A stretch of DNA of 64,000 nt from Lysobacteraceae bacterium SCN 69-320 (lineage in GTDB: Bacteria; Pseudomonadota; Gammaproteobacteria; Xanthomonadales; Rhodanobacteraceae). Below the pieces are notes generated by a model, which did no database searches, was not told the DNA's origin, and saw nothing but the letters and a program-made list of their open reading frames with translations. The position numbers and the translations under genes are program-made. This document shows positions 31,103 through 42,901 of this stretch, piece by piece. The stretch is from the NCBI GenBank assembly GCA_001725155.1, contig MEFP01000030.1, positions 434,001 through 498,000 of the forward strand, read 5' to 3'. Positions within the stretch are counted from its first letter, which is position 1. The number at the start of each line of letters is the position of its first letter.

Positions 31103-32680
31103 GTGCGTGACGAACGACGCCGCCGTCGCATCGACGGCCATGTCAGCCAGGGCCGCCTCGATGCGGCCCTGGTCATTCTCGACAGCTGGCAGGCCGAGTC
31201 CCCGCGCGAGATCGAACCGGAACTGCTGCGCGCACGCATCGAGCTGCTCGGCGGCCGCTATGTCGCGGCGCGCGCCCGTTTCCTGGCTGCCGTGCGCGAC
31301 CGCGCCGTGCCGCCGCCGCTGGCTGCCGAAGTCGTCGAAGGCTTGCGCCTGTTCGTCGCGCACGATGCGCTCGCGCACTGGGCGCGGACCTATCCGCATC
31401 GCGCCCTGCTCGCCCCCGCTGACCAGGCACGCACGGCCGCCGCGCTCAGCGCGATCGGCGCGCACGCGCTCGCACGCGCCTGGGCCGACGCCGCCGTCGC
31501 CGCGGCGCCCGGCGACGGCCTGTGCCGCGTCAATCGCGCGCTGATCCACCAGTACGCCGGTGCATTCGACGAAGCCCGCGCCGACCTCGATCAGGTGCTC
31601 GGCACCCCGCAGGAATCGGCGATGGGCTACTGGCTGCAGGCGCGCCTGCGCCGGCAGACCGCCGACGCCAACCACGTCGCCGTGCTGCGCGAGCGCCTGC
31701 AGCGCCCGCTCGATCCGCGCGATCGCGAACTGCTGCAGTTCGCGCTGTTCAAGGAACTCGACGACCTCGGCGACACCGACGCGGCGTGGGACGCCCTGTC
31801 CGCCGCATGCGCTTCCGCCCGTGCCCGAACGCCCTACGACCACGCACGGCACGAGCGCCTGTTCGCGCTGCTCAAGCACCCCGTGAACGCGCCCGCTGCG
31901 GCGCCGCAGTCGCACACCGCGACCGCGTCCGACGCGCAGCGCCCCGGTGATCACATCCCGATCTTCATCGTCGGCCTGCACCGCTCCGGCACCACCCTGC
32001 TCGAAAGCATGCTCGGTACGCACCCGGGCGTGCACACCTACGGCGAATCACCGCGCCTGACCGCCGCGCTGCGCCACGCCGCGGACTACTACTGCCCTAC
32101 CCTCATCGACGAACCACTCGCGCGACGTCTGCCGCAGCTCGACCACGACCGCGTGCGCGAACAGTTCATGGCCGAAGGGCACCACGCCATCGGCAGCGCC
32201 ACCCACGTCACTGAAAAGCGGCCCGACAATTTCCAGCTCGTCGGCGTCATCCGTCGCGCGTTCCCCGACGCCAGAGTACTGCACCTGCGCCGCAATCCCA
32301 TGGACGTCTGCTTCGCCAACCTGCGCGAACACTTTCCCGAAGCCATCGCCCACACCAACAGCCTGGACGACCTCGCCCACTACCACGGCCTCTACCGCGA
32401 CCTCATGGCCCACTGGCATGCCGCGTTTCCGGGCTTCGTGCTCGATGTCGACTACGAAGACCTCGTCACCGATCCGCGCGAAACCTCACGCCGCGTGTTC
32501 GACTTCTGCGGACTGGAATGGGACGACGGCGTCATCGATCCCGCGCGCTGGCGTGCACGGTCCATCACGACGCTCAGTTCCGTGCAGGCGCGCAGCACGG
32601 TCAATCGCCACAGCGTGGGAAGGTGGCAGGCGTATGCGCGATGGCTGGAGCCGTTGCGGCAAGGGCTCGGCGCACAGTGA
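31103..32680 (+). CDS. Tetratricopeptide-repeat sulfotransferase
   Basis: A 525-residue protein with an N-terminal region of helical TPR-like repeats (about 5-260) and a C-terminal PAPS-dependent sulfotransferase (about 283-520). The 5'-phosphosulfate loop is IFIVGLHRSGTTLLESML near 286-303, and the 3'-phosphate region is VLHLRRNPMDVCFANL. TPR-sulfotransferase fusions usually modify protein tyrosines or surface glycans; the acceptor is not readable here. The start is a GTG 20 bp after the adhesin-like gene, so the secreted protein may be co-expressed with it or even be its substrate. PAPS synthesis genes are not in the window. Confidence 0.88.
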   Translation: MRDERRRRRIDGHVSQGRLDAALVILDSWQAESPREIEPELLRARIELLGGRYVAARARFLAAVRDRAVPPPLAAEVVEGLRLFVAHDALAHWARTYPHRALLAPADQARTAAALSAIGAHALARAWADAAVAAAPGDGLCRVNRALIHQYAGAFDEARADLDQVLGTPQESAMGYWLQARLRRQTADANHVAVLRERLQRPLDPRDRELLQFALFKELDDLGDTDAAWDALSAACASARARTPYDHARHERLFALLKHPVNAPAAAPQSHTATASDAQRPGDHIPIFIVGLHRSGTTLLESMLGTHPGVHTYGESPRLTAALRHAADYYCPTLIDEPLARRLPQLDHDRVREQFMAEGHHAIGSATHVTEKRPDNFQLVGVIRRAFPDARVLHLRRNPMDVCFANLREHFPEAIAHTNSLDDLAHYHGLYRDLMAHWHAAFPGFVLDVDYEDLVTDPRETSRRVFDFCGLEWDDGVIDPARWRARSITTLSSVQARSTVNRHSVGRWQAYARWLEPLRQGLGAQ

Positions 32681-33091
32681 TTGCCCGGAGTCGCCATGGC
32701 GCCTGCAACGGCGACCCGAGCGACCTACGGTAGCAGCCGCTGACTGGGCGACGGGCGAGCCATATTGAACGGGCTCGCTGGAGAAGCATTCCGGAAACGT
32801 TACCGGTTCATCGTCCACGTCGATCGACGATATGCCGGGGCTCAGCCATGCACGACGGGCATTGGCTGCGCGGCACGTGACTCTGGCCGGTCGTTTCTTC
32901 TGGCGCGCGTCTCTCTCGTGCGCGCCCCCGCGTAAGCGCGCCGTCAATCCATTGACGGATTCCGATCATCGCAGTGTCACCGGCATTTCGCCGCGGCATA
33001 CCATGCTGCCGTCGGGCGGCCGTCGCTGTCCGCGCCATGGCGGCGCGCTCGCGACGCCGCCTCGTCGACACTCTTCAGGGGAAAGTGCGCC
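32681..33091. other. Intergenic region with two inverted repeats
   Basis: About 410 bp with no supported gene; short frames here lack ribosome sites and family features. A 7-bp stem GGCGCGC/GCGCGCC with an 11-nt loop lies at 32902-32926. A second perfect dyad, CCGTCAA-TCCA-TTGACGG, lies at 32941-32958. The first could end the sulfotransferase message. The second contains TTGACG and could be an operator or -35 for the nuclease gene, though no good -10 follows. GGGGAAAG precedes the ATG at 33092. Confidence 0.45.
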
Positions 33092-36079
33092 ATGAATTCC
33101 GGACGACGCCCGCACGCGCGGGCCTTCGCCATCTGCAGCCTGCTCGCCTTCGCCGCGCTGCCCGCGTCGGCACAGGTCGCGCTGACCACGCTCGGCACCG
33201 CGTATACGCAGAACTTCGACACCCTGCCGGCCAGCGGCACCGCCGTATGGGCCAACAACACCACACTGCCCGGCTGGTATCACGCACGCACCGGCAGCGG
33301 CAGCAACCTCGTCGCCGACACCGGCGCCAGCAACGCGGGCAATCTCTACAGCTACGGCGCATCCGGCAACACCGATCGCGCGCTCGGTTCGGTCGGCTCC
33401 GGCAACGCCGCCGTCGGCAGCCTGTTCTGGGGCCTGCGCCTGAAGAACACGACCGGTTCGACCATCACCGCGCTCGCCATCGCCTACACCGGCGAGCAAT
33501 GGCGCAACAGCGCCGCGACCGCGCAGTCGATCGGGTTTTCCTATGCCATCGCGCCGAGCTTCAGCGGCACGCTCGCCGAATTCCAGAGCACCGGCACCGC
33601 GGTCGCCGCCCTCGATTTCACGAGTCCCGTCACCGGCGGCAGCGCCGCCGCGTTGAATGGCAATCTCGCTGCGAACCAGCAGGCGCGCAGCGTGACGCTG
33701 AGCGGCATCAGCCTGCCCGACGGCAGCGAAATCCTGCTGCGCTGGTCCGATCCGGACCATGCCGGCGCCGATCACGGCCTGGCCATCGACAACGTCTCGG
33801 TCACGCCGCAGGGCGGCGGACCGCAGCCGCTGAGCCTGAGCATCGCCGATGCGAGCCGCCTCGAAGGCGACAGCGGCACGGCCAACCTGACGTTCACGGT
33901 CAGTCTGTCGCAGCCCGCACCGGCCGGCGGCGTCGGCTTCGACATCGCCACGAGCAACGGCAGCGCGACCGCGCCGTCGGACTACGTCGCACGCAGCCTG
34001 ACCGCACAGACGATTCCGGCCGGCGCGAGCAGCTACACCTTCGACGTCGTCATCAACGGCGACACGCAGGCGGAACCCGACGAGACCTTCCTCGTCAGCC
34101 TGAGCAATCCGCTCAACGCGACGATCAGCCGCGCCCAGGCCACCGGCACCATCATCAACGACGATGCGCTGCCGCTGGCGAAGATCCACGACGTGCAGGG
34201 CAGCGGCGCCGCGACGCCGATCGCCGCCGGCGTATCGGTCACCGTCGAAGGCATCGTGACCGGCAGCTACCAGGACAGCGGCAAGCTGTCGGGCTTCTTC
34301 CTGCAGGAAGAGGACGCCGACGCCGACGCCGATCCGAATACCTCCGAAGGCATCTTCGTCTTCTGCGGCACGTGCGCGACCGCCGTCGGCGAAGGCCAGC
34401 GCGTGCGCGCGACCGGCACGGTCAGCGAGTTCTTCGGCGCGACCCAGATCACCGCGAGCACGCCGGCCTCGGTCGTCGTCACCGATGCGGGCAACAATCT
34501 CGCCGCGATCACGCCGGCGGCGATCAGCCTGCCGGTCGCCGGCGACGTCGACGCCTTCTACGAGGCGCGCGAAAGCATGCTCGTGCGGTTCGTCGATCCG
34601 CTGTTCGTGTCGGAGTACTTCGAACTCGCGCGCTACGGCCAGATCGAGCTGTACGCCGGCAACCGTCCGCGCCAGTTCACCGAAGACAACGTGCCGAGCG
34701 CCGCCGGCTATGCCGCCTACCAGCTCGAACTGGCGCGCCGCCGTGTAGTGCTCGACGATGAGAACAATGTGGAAAACTGGCCACTGACCCAGGCCGAAGG
34801 CCGCCAGCTCCTGTTCCACCCGCAGGCTCACGGCGGTTTCTCCGCCGGCGTGCAGGGCGAGGACTTCTTCCGCGGCGGCGATCGCGTCGACGACCTGACC
34901 GGCGTGCTGCACTGGTCGTTCGCCGGCGTCACCGGCACCGACGCCTGGCGCATCCGCCCGACCCGCGCCGCGCCGGCGACCTTCACGCCGGTGAACCTGC
35001 GCAACGCGACGGCGCCGGCCGTGGGTGGTTCCATCCGCGCGGCCAGCGTGAACCTGCTGAACTACTTCACGACCATCGACACGACGGCCAGCACGTCCTC
35101 GGGCCCCTGCGGTCCGACCGGCGGCCAGGACTGCCGCGGTGCCGACAGCGTCGTCGAGCTCGACCGCCAGCGCGAGCGCACGTCCATCGTGCTCTGCGGC
35201 CTGAACGCCGATGTCGTCGGCCTGGTCGAGCTGGAGAACGCCGCGACCGCGACGCCGATCAACGACCTGCTCGGCGCGGTCAATGCGCGCTGCGCCGACG
35301 GCCATCCGTACGTCGCCGCCGACACGACGCCGGCGCTCGGCAGCGATGCGATCCGCGTGCAGCTGATCTACCGCAGCGGCGTGCTCGCCGCCGTCGGCAG
35401 CGCGCTCAAGGACACCAACGCGATCCACGACCGTCCGCCGCTGGCGCAGACCTTCGACGTCATCGGCGCGGCCAACGCCGCGCGCGGCCAGCGCTTCACG
35501 GCCGTGGTGAATCACTTCAAGTCCAAACGTTGCTCGAGCGCGACCGGCGCCGATCTCGACAGCGGCGACGGCCAGGGCTGCTACGCGTCGCGCCGCACCC
35601 AGCAGGCCACGCGCCTGCTGAGCTGGATAGCCGGCACCGTCGTGACCGCGGCCAACGATCCCGACGTGCTGCTGCTCGGCGACTACAACGCGTATGCGCG
35701 CGAAACGCCGATCACGACCCTGACCGCGGCCGGTTACGTGGATCTGCTGGCCGTGCTCGGCGGGCCGCAGGCGTATTCCTACCTGTTCGACGGCCAGCTC
35801 GGCCATCTGGACTACACCCTGGCCAGCCCCACCCTCGCCACGCAGGTCCGCGGCGTCGCGCCGTGGCACATCAACGCCGACGAGCTGCCGCAGTTCGACT
35901 ACAACGACGACGTGCGCGACACCGGCGAGGCGGCCTACGAGGAAGAGCCCAACGGTTCGCTGCTGACGCCGCCGCGCACGCTGCTGCAGCAGCAGAGTCC
36001 GTTCCGCGCCTCGGACCACGATCCGGTGCTGATCGGCCTTTTCGACAGCGACCTGATCTTCCGCGACGGCTTCCAGTAA
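33092..36079 (+). CDS. ExeM/NucH-type extracellular endonuclease
   Basis: A 995-residue exported protein with signal peptide about 1-28 (PASAQ). Residues about 30-240 form a beta-rich N-terminal domain (TLGTAYTQNFDTLPASGTA). About 245-365 is a Calx-beta domain (DASRLEGDSGTANLTFTVSL ... INDD), and about 370-480 an OB-like ExeM segment (IHDVQGSGAATPIAAG). The C-terminal endonuclease/exonuclease/phosphatase domain (about 640-985) has RAASVNLLNYF, the metal-binding Glu in LVELEN, LLLGDYNAY and the catalytic SDHDPV. The family degrades extracellular DNA. It ends DLIFRDGFQ, the recurring tail motif of this window; classical ExeM proteins often end in a GlyGly-type membrane anchor, which is absent here. 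Confidence 0.9.
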   Translation: MNSGRRPHARAFAICSLLAFAALPASAQVALTTLGTAYTQNFDTLPASGTAVWANNTTLPGWYHARTGSGSNLVADTGASNAGNLYSYGASGNTDRALGSVGSGNAAVGSLFWGLRLKNTTGSTITALAIAYTGEQWRNSAATAQSIGFSYAIAPSFSGTLAEFQSTGTAVAALDFTSPVTGGSAAALNGNLAANQQARSVTLSGISLPDGSEILLRWSDPDHAGADHGLAIDNVSVTPQGGGPQPLSLSIADASRLEGDSGTANLTFTVSLSQPAPAGGVGFDIATSNGSATAPSDYVARSLTAQTIPAGASSYTFDVVINGDTQAEPDETFLVSLSNPLNATISRAQATGTIINDDALPLAKIHDVQGSGAATPIAAGVSVTVEGIVTGSYQDSGKLSGFFLQEEDADADADPNTSEGIFVFCGTCATAVGEGQRVRATGTVSEFFGATQITASTPASVVVTDAGNNLAAITPAAISLPVAGDVDAFYEARESMLVRFVDPLFVSEYFELARYGQIELYAGNRPRQFTEDNVPSAAGYAAYQLELARRRVVLDDENNVENWPLTQAEGRQLLFHPQAHGGFSAGVQGEDFFRGGDRVDDLTGVLHWSFAGVTGTDAWRIRPTRAAPATFTPVNLRNATAPAVGGSIRAASVNLLNYFTTIDTTASTSSGPCGPTGGQDCRGADSVVELDRQRERTSIVLCGLNADVVGLVELENAATATPINDLLGAVNARCADGHPYVAADTTPALGSDAIRVQLIYRSGVLAAVGSALKDTNAIHDRPPLAQTFDVIGAANAARGQRFTAVVNHFKSKRCSSATGADLDSGDGQGCYASRRTQQATRLLSWIAGTVVTAANDPDVLLLGDYNAYARETPITTLTAAGYVDLLAVLGGPQAYSYLFDGQLGHLDYTLASPTLATQVRGVAPWHINADELPQFDYNDDVRDTGEAAYEEEPNGSLLTPPRTLLQQQSPFRASDHDPVLIGLFDSDLIFRDGFQ

Positions 36080-36241
36080 GCCCCTGCCGCGCCGCAGCCC
36101 GCCTCCCGGCGGCTCTGCGGCGCGGCAACCCGGCGGCCCCGGAACGCGAACGCCGCCACACTTTGCCTGCGCGTCAGGTCCGCGATCCCTGCGACCTGCG
36201 CGACTTCCGCCGCAATCGGCGCGCGCTACCATGGCTCGGCC

Positions 36242-36801
36242 ATGCTCGCGACGACCGACATCACCGCGCTGCTCGCCCAGGCCAGAAACGGCGACGAGCG
36301 CGCGATCGACCGCCTGCTGCCGCAGGTCTATGAACGGCTGCGCCAGCTCGCGCACCGCTATCTCGCCGGCGGCGGCCACCAGACCCTGAGCACGACGGCG
36401 CTGGTCCACGAGGCCTATCTGAGCCTGGTCAACCAGCGTGATGCGGTCTGGCAGGATCGCGCGCATTTTCTCGGCTACGCGGCCACGGCCATGCGCCACA
36501 TCCTGATCGACCATGCGCGGCGCAAGTCGGCGCAGAAGCGCGGCGGCGGCCAGTTCGCGCTGGACTGGCACGCGGCCGAGATCCCGATCGAATGCATCGC
36601 CGGCGAGATGGTCGCGCTGGACGCGGCGCTGGCCGGCCTGGGCACGCTGGATCCGCGCCTGGCCAAGGTCGTCGAACTGCGCTTCTTCGCCGGCCTGTCG
36701 GTCGAGGAAGTCGCCGCGGTACTCGGCATCACGACGCGCAGCGTGATCCGCGACTGGAGCAAGGCACGCCTGTTCCTGCATCACGCGCTGGAAGCCGGCG
36801 C

Positions 36802-36805
<4 letters not shown>
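36242..36805 (+). CDS. ECF-type sigma factor linked to a Ser/Thr kinase
   Basis: A 187-residue sigma-70-family factor. Region 2 is seen in QVYERLRQLAHRYLAGGG...TALVHEAYLSLV and FLGYAATAMRHILIDHARR. Region 4 is VVELRFFAGLSVEEVAAVLGITTRSVIRDWSKARLFL. This matches the ECF group (TIGR02999-like) usually encoded beside a protein kinase instead of an anti-sigma factor. Its stop overlaps the start of the kinase gene as GTGA, so the kinase probably controls it by phosphorylation. No target promoters can be named. Confidence 0.93.
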
Positions 36806-39687
<2,882 letters not shown>

Positions 39688-39755
39688 AGCGCAGCGGCTG
39701 TCCTGCGCAGCCGCCGAACTGCGCTTACCCCGGCGTCCCCTACCGGAGCCGCCGC

Positions 39756-41813
39756 ATGTTCCCATTCCGCCTCACCGTTCTGTTCGCCGGCGCACTGCTG
39801 GCCGCGCCCACCGGCGCCGCAACCTGGCCCGGCGCAGCACCGTGCAATGCAACTCTGCAGGCCTGCATCGACGCCACGCCCGAGGGCGGCAGCGTCGTCA
39901 TCGCGAGCGGCAACGTCATCGACGAAAACCTCAACCTCTACAACCGCAGCCTGACCATCGCCGCAGCCACGGGCTCGCGGCCGCGGCTGGCGTCGGGCCG
40001 CTGGATCAGCGTGGGTTCGGCAGCCGTGCTCGGCGACCAGAGCGTGACCTTGCGCGGGCTGAGCCTGACCGACGGCTATGTCTGGGCGGCGTACAACGGC
40101 ATCGGCACGGCGACGTTCGACTTTTCCGGGCTCGTGCTCGAACAGACGTCGTCGCCCGCCTACATCCGCATCGAAGGCCGCAGCGGCAATACCGTGCAGG
40201 CGCGGCTCTACGACAACCGCATCACGGCGCTTCCACGCAACCTCAACGCAGGACTGATCGAGATCGCCAACGCCGGCGGCACGGTCAATGCGAGCGTCTA
40301 CTACAACGACCTGCGCAGCAGCGCCGGCACGGCCGGCGACGGCGCCGGCGTTTTCGTCGACGTGCACAGCGGCGGCGGCGGCACGGTCAAGATCCACGGC
40401 AACCGCGTGCGCGGCGGCTTCTTCCGCGGCGGCATCTTCGTGTCCGAAGGCCTGTTCTCCAGCACCGCCAGCGATTTCGAAGCGCGCGCCTACAGCAACG
40501 TCGTGATCTGCGCGGCGACGCCGGCCAGCGGCTCCACCGGCAACGGCATCGGCTTCGTCGCCAACAACGGCCATATCGGCGCGCAGGCACTCAACAACAC
40601 CGTGACTCGCTGCAGCAGCGGCATCGGCGCGACGCAGTGGTCCGGCGGCGGCGCGACGGCCTCGATCAGCGGCCTGGTCAAGAACAACCTGATCGCCGGC
40701 GAACGCGGGCTGGTGTTCGCGACAGCGCTGACGCCGTCGCTGAGCAACGACTACAACCTGCTGAATGTCGCGAGCAACGTTGCCGCACTCGGCGCGAACA
40801 CCATCACGGCCGAGGCGCGCCTCGTCGATCGCGAAGTGCCGCGCCTGCGCGCGGATTCGCCGGCCATCGACGCGGCCGACAGCGCCGCTCTCGGCCTGGG
40901 CCTGATCTTCAACACCTTGCCGACCACCGACGCCGACGGCCTGCGCCGGTTCAAGGGCCCCGGCAGCGCCCGTGCCGACATCGGCGCCTACGAGTACGGC
41001 GACCGCGGCCTGCTGCACGTGGCCAGCGCGGCGAACATCAGCGGCCACGTCACGCGCATCGACGCTCCTGCGCTGGACGACCAGACGGATGCCGATCCGA
41101 TCGCAACGCCGAACTGGAACGCAATCAGCAGCGGCATCGCCAACGACACGCCGTTCGGCATCTACTACTTCAGCGGCAAGTGGCGCCTGTTCAACGAAGA
41201 CGCCGCCACACCCGTGCCGAACGGAGCCGCCTGGAACCTGTTCGTGCCGGGCGACGGCGGCGGCGCGTTCCGTCACGTCAGCAGCGCAGCCAACAGCAGC
41301 GGCTCGCTGACCACGCTGGACAACAGCGCGGTCAACAACCTGCCCGAGCGCATCGTGCTCGTGACGCAGAACTGGAGCGCCGGCAGCAGCGTCTACAACG
41401 CGCATCCGGTCGGCCTGAACTACCTCGCGACCGGCCCCTCGGCCGGGTCCTGGCGCATCGCCAACCTCGATGGCGCGGCGATGCCGGCCAACGCCGGCTT
41501 CAACGTCTACGCCCAGGAAGCCAGTCCGAACGCGTTCCGCGTCGATGCGCCGGCCTCCGGCAATACCCTGGTGCTCGATCACCCGCTGCTCAACGGCAAC
41601 CGCTGCGCGCGCGCCAACGTCGGCCGCATAGGCAGCGGCAGTGCCGTGCCGCGCAATTTCGACGTCTACTACGGCACCGGCAACAGCCGCTGGCACATCT
41701 ACAGCTACAGCGCGTTCCAGCCCGGCATGGCCTTCAACGTCGTGGTCGACCCGGCCCAGGTGTTCGACTGCACCGACCGCCTGTTCGCCGACCGCTTCGG
41801 CCCGGGCGGCTGA
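39756..41813 (+). CDS. Secreted right-handed beta-helix protein with three C-terminal repeat modules
   Basis: A 685-residue exported protein with signal peptide about 1-22 (APTGAA). Residues about 25-410 have the parallel beta-helix layout of polymorphic outer-membrane or pectate-lyase-like proteins (repeated N-N/G ladders such as VKNNLIAGERGLVF and ending GADIGAYEYG-like ARADIGAYEYG). Residues about 418-670 contain three copies of a roughly 85-residue module with core (F/L)xH-V-x-(S/A)-A-A-N, NW-N/S and W-R-(I/L)-(F/A)-N. The protein ends DRLFADRFGPGG, a version of the tail motif shared by secreted proteins here. No catalytic residues are obvious. It follows the kinase by 68 bp and could be its operon-mate or regulon member. 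Confidence 0.78.
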   Translation: MFPFRLTVLFAGALLAAPTGAATWPGAAPCNATLQACIDATPEGGSVVIASGNVIDENLNLYNRSLTIAAATGSRPRLASGRWISVGSAAVLGDQSVTLRGLSLTDGYVWAAYNGIGTATFDFSGLVLEQTSSPAYIRIEGRSGNTVQARLYDNRITALPRNLNAGLIEIANAGGTVNASVYYNDLRSSAGTAGDGAGVFVDVHSGGGGTVKIHGNRVRGGFFRGGIFVSEGLFSSTASDFEARAYSNVVICAATPASGSTGNGIGFVANNGHIGAQALNNTVTRCSSGIGATQWSGGGATASISGLVKNNLIAGERGLVFATALTPSLSNDYNLLNVASNVAALGANTITAEARLVDREVPRLRADSPAIDAADSAALGLGLIFNTLPTTDADGLRRFKGPGSARADIGAYEYGDRGLLHVASAANISGHVTRIDAPALDDQTDADPIATPNWNAISSGIANDTPFGIYYFSGKWRLFNEDAATPVPNGAAWNLFVPGDGGGAFRHVSSAANSSGSLTTLDNSAVNNLPERIVLVTQNWSAGSSVYNAHPVGLNYLATGPSAGSWRIANLDGAAMPANAGFNVYAQEASPNAFRVDAPASGNTLVLDHPLLNGNRCARANVGRIGSGSAVPRNFDVYYGTGNSRWHIYSYSAFQPGMAFNVVVDPAQVFDCTDRLFADRFGPGG
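41009..41762 (+). repeat. Three tandem copies of a ~85-residue extracellular module
   Basis: Within the beta-helix gene the coding repeats run about 41009-41262, 41263-41520 and 41521-41762. Copy 1 opens LLHVASAANISG and has WRLFNEDAATPVPNGAAWNL. Copy 2 opens FRHVSSAANSSG with WRIANLDGAAMPANAGFNV. Copy 3 opens FRVDAPASGN with WHIYSYSAFQPGMAFNV. Shared landmarks are an early His/Asn segment, a D-(H/N)-x-(L/A) turn, an NW-or-NF strand and a final (A/G)-x-(F/W)-N-(V/L) strand. I recall a DUF family of this look but cannot name it with certainty. Confidence 0.7.
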
Positions 41814-41925
41814 GCGCCGCACCCGACTGCGCCGGAACCGCCGGTAGTCGCGGATCGCAACGATCCGCCATTACCGGCACCGCGCCGGGCCGCGTACACT
41901 GCGGCGCTTTCCGCGAGGGGCTGCC

Positions 41926-42504
41926 ATGCGTATCTGCGTCTACTGCGCGTCGAGTGAACGCGTCGATCCCCATTACCGCGATACCGCCTACCGGCTCGGC
42001 GCGACCCTGGCGCGCGCCGGCGCGACCGTCGTCTACGGCGGCGGCGGCAGCGGCCTCATGGGCGCACTGGCCGACGGCGCGCTGTCGGAAGGGGGCGAGG
42101 TCGTCGGCATCATTCCGCGCTTCATGATCGAGGTGGAATGGCAGCACCCGGGCGTGGCGAATCTGGAGATCGTCGAGGACATGCGCGAACGCAAGCACCG
42201 CCTGCTGACCGGCTCCGACGCAGTGATCGCGATGCCCGGCGGCAGCGGCACGCTGGAAGAACTGTTCGAGGCGATCACGCTCAAGCGCCTGGCGCTGTAT
42301 TTCAATCCGATCGTGCTGCTGAATACCCGCGGATTCTACGACCCGCTGCAGGCGTTCCTGCGCAACGTCGTCGACGAGCGCTTCATGAATCCCGAGCACA
42401 TCGACATGTGGTCGCTGGTGAACGAGGTCGACGACGTGCTGCCGCGCATCCGCGCGACGCCGCGCTGGCACGACGACGCACTGAGCTTCGCCGCGGTCCG
42501 CTGA
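41926..42504 (+). CDS. LOG-family nucleotide 5'-monophosphate phosphoribohydrolase
   Basis: A 192-residue Rossmann-fold protein of the LOG/TIGR00730 family. The defining motif PGGSGTLEELFE is present, together with YGGGGSGLMG. Family members cleave cytokinin-riboside or AMP-like monophosphates to base and ribose 5-phosphate, and bacterial ones probably act in nucleotide salvage or stress. The N-terminus RICVYCASSERVDPHY is typical. It ends directly against the convergent rhodanese gene (one base between stops). Confidence 0.93.
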   Translation: MRICVYCASSERVDPHYRDTAYRLGATLARAGATVVYGGGGSGLMGALADGALSEGGEVVGIIPRFMIEVEWQHPGVANLEIVEDMRERKHRLLTGSDAVIAMPGGSGTLEELFEAITLKRLALYFNPIVLLNTRGFYDPLQAFLRNVVDERFMNPEHIDMWSLVNEVDDVLPRIRATPRWHDDALSFAAVR

Positions 42505-42505
42505 G

Positions 42506-42901
42506 TCAGGGCTCGCGCCCCGTCGCGAGCGGGCGTCCCGCCGCGAGCCAGGCATTCAGTCCGCCGGCCAGCGACAGCGGCTGCGCGAAACCGAGCCGGC
42601 GCAGCGCATCGGCCGCGAGCGCGGAACGGCCGCCGCTGCGGCAATGCAGCACGAGCGGCGCGTCACGATGCGCCAGCGCCGGATCGCGGCGGCAGTTCAC
42701 CGCCGGGTGCCCGTCGACCTCGAACTCCAGCACGCCGCGTGGAATGCTGATCGCGCCGGGCAGATGGCCCGCGGCGTATTCCTCGGGTTCGCGCACGTCG
42801 ATGACCGGCACGCCGGCGCGCTGCAGGGAGAGCAATTCCTCGATGCCGATCTCGCGAATGTTCGCGCGCGCTTGCGCGACGAGGTCCTGTGCCGTCGTCA
42901 T
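42506..42901 (-). CDS. Rhodanese-domain sulfurtransferase
   Basis: A 131-residue single-domain rhodanese. The persulfide-carrying Cys87 begins the active loop CRSGGRS, and VIDVREPEEYAAGHLPGAISIP is the family entry motif. It is the last gene of a minus-strand operon with a DUF2892 protein and an RND pump, and its ATG overlaps the pump stop as ATGA. It probably moves sulfane sulfur from persulfides to thiols or sulfite in the cytoplasm; no membrane anchor is visible. The company of a BigR/SqrR-like regulator supports a role in reactive-sulfur handling. Confidence 0.93.
   Translation of the reverse strand: MTTAQDLVAQARANIREIGIEELLSLQRAGVPVIDVREPEEYAAGHLPGAISIPRGVLEFEVDGHPAVNCRRDPALAHRDAPLVLHCRSGGRSALAADALRRLGFAQPLSLAGGLNAWLAAGRPLATGREP

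Noticed and set aside
32832-33095. Small 87-residue frame overlapping the nuclease start
   Set aside because: It has no ribosome site, its composition is arbitrary, and it runs across the ATG of a well-supported gene.
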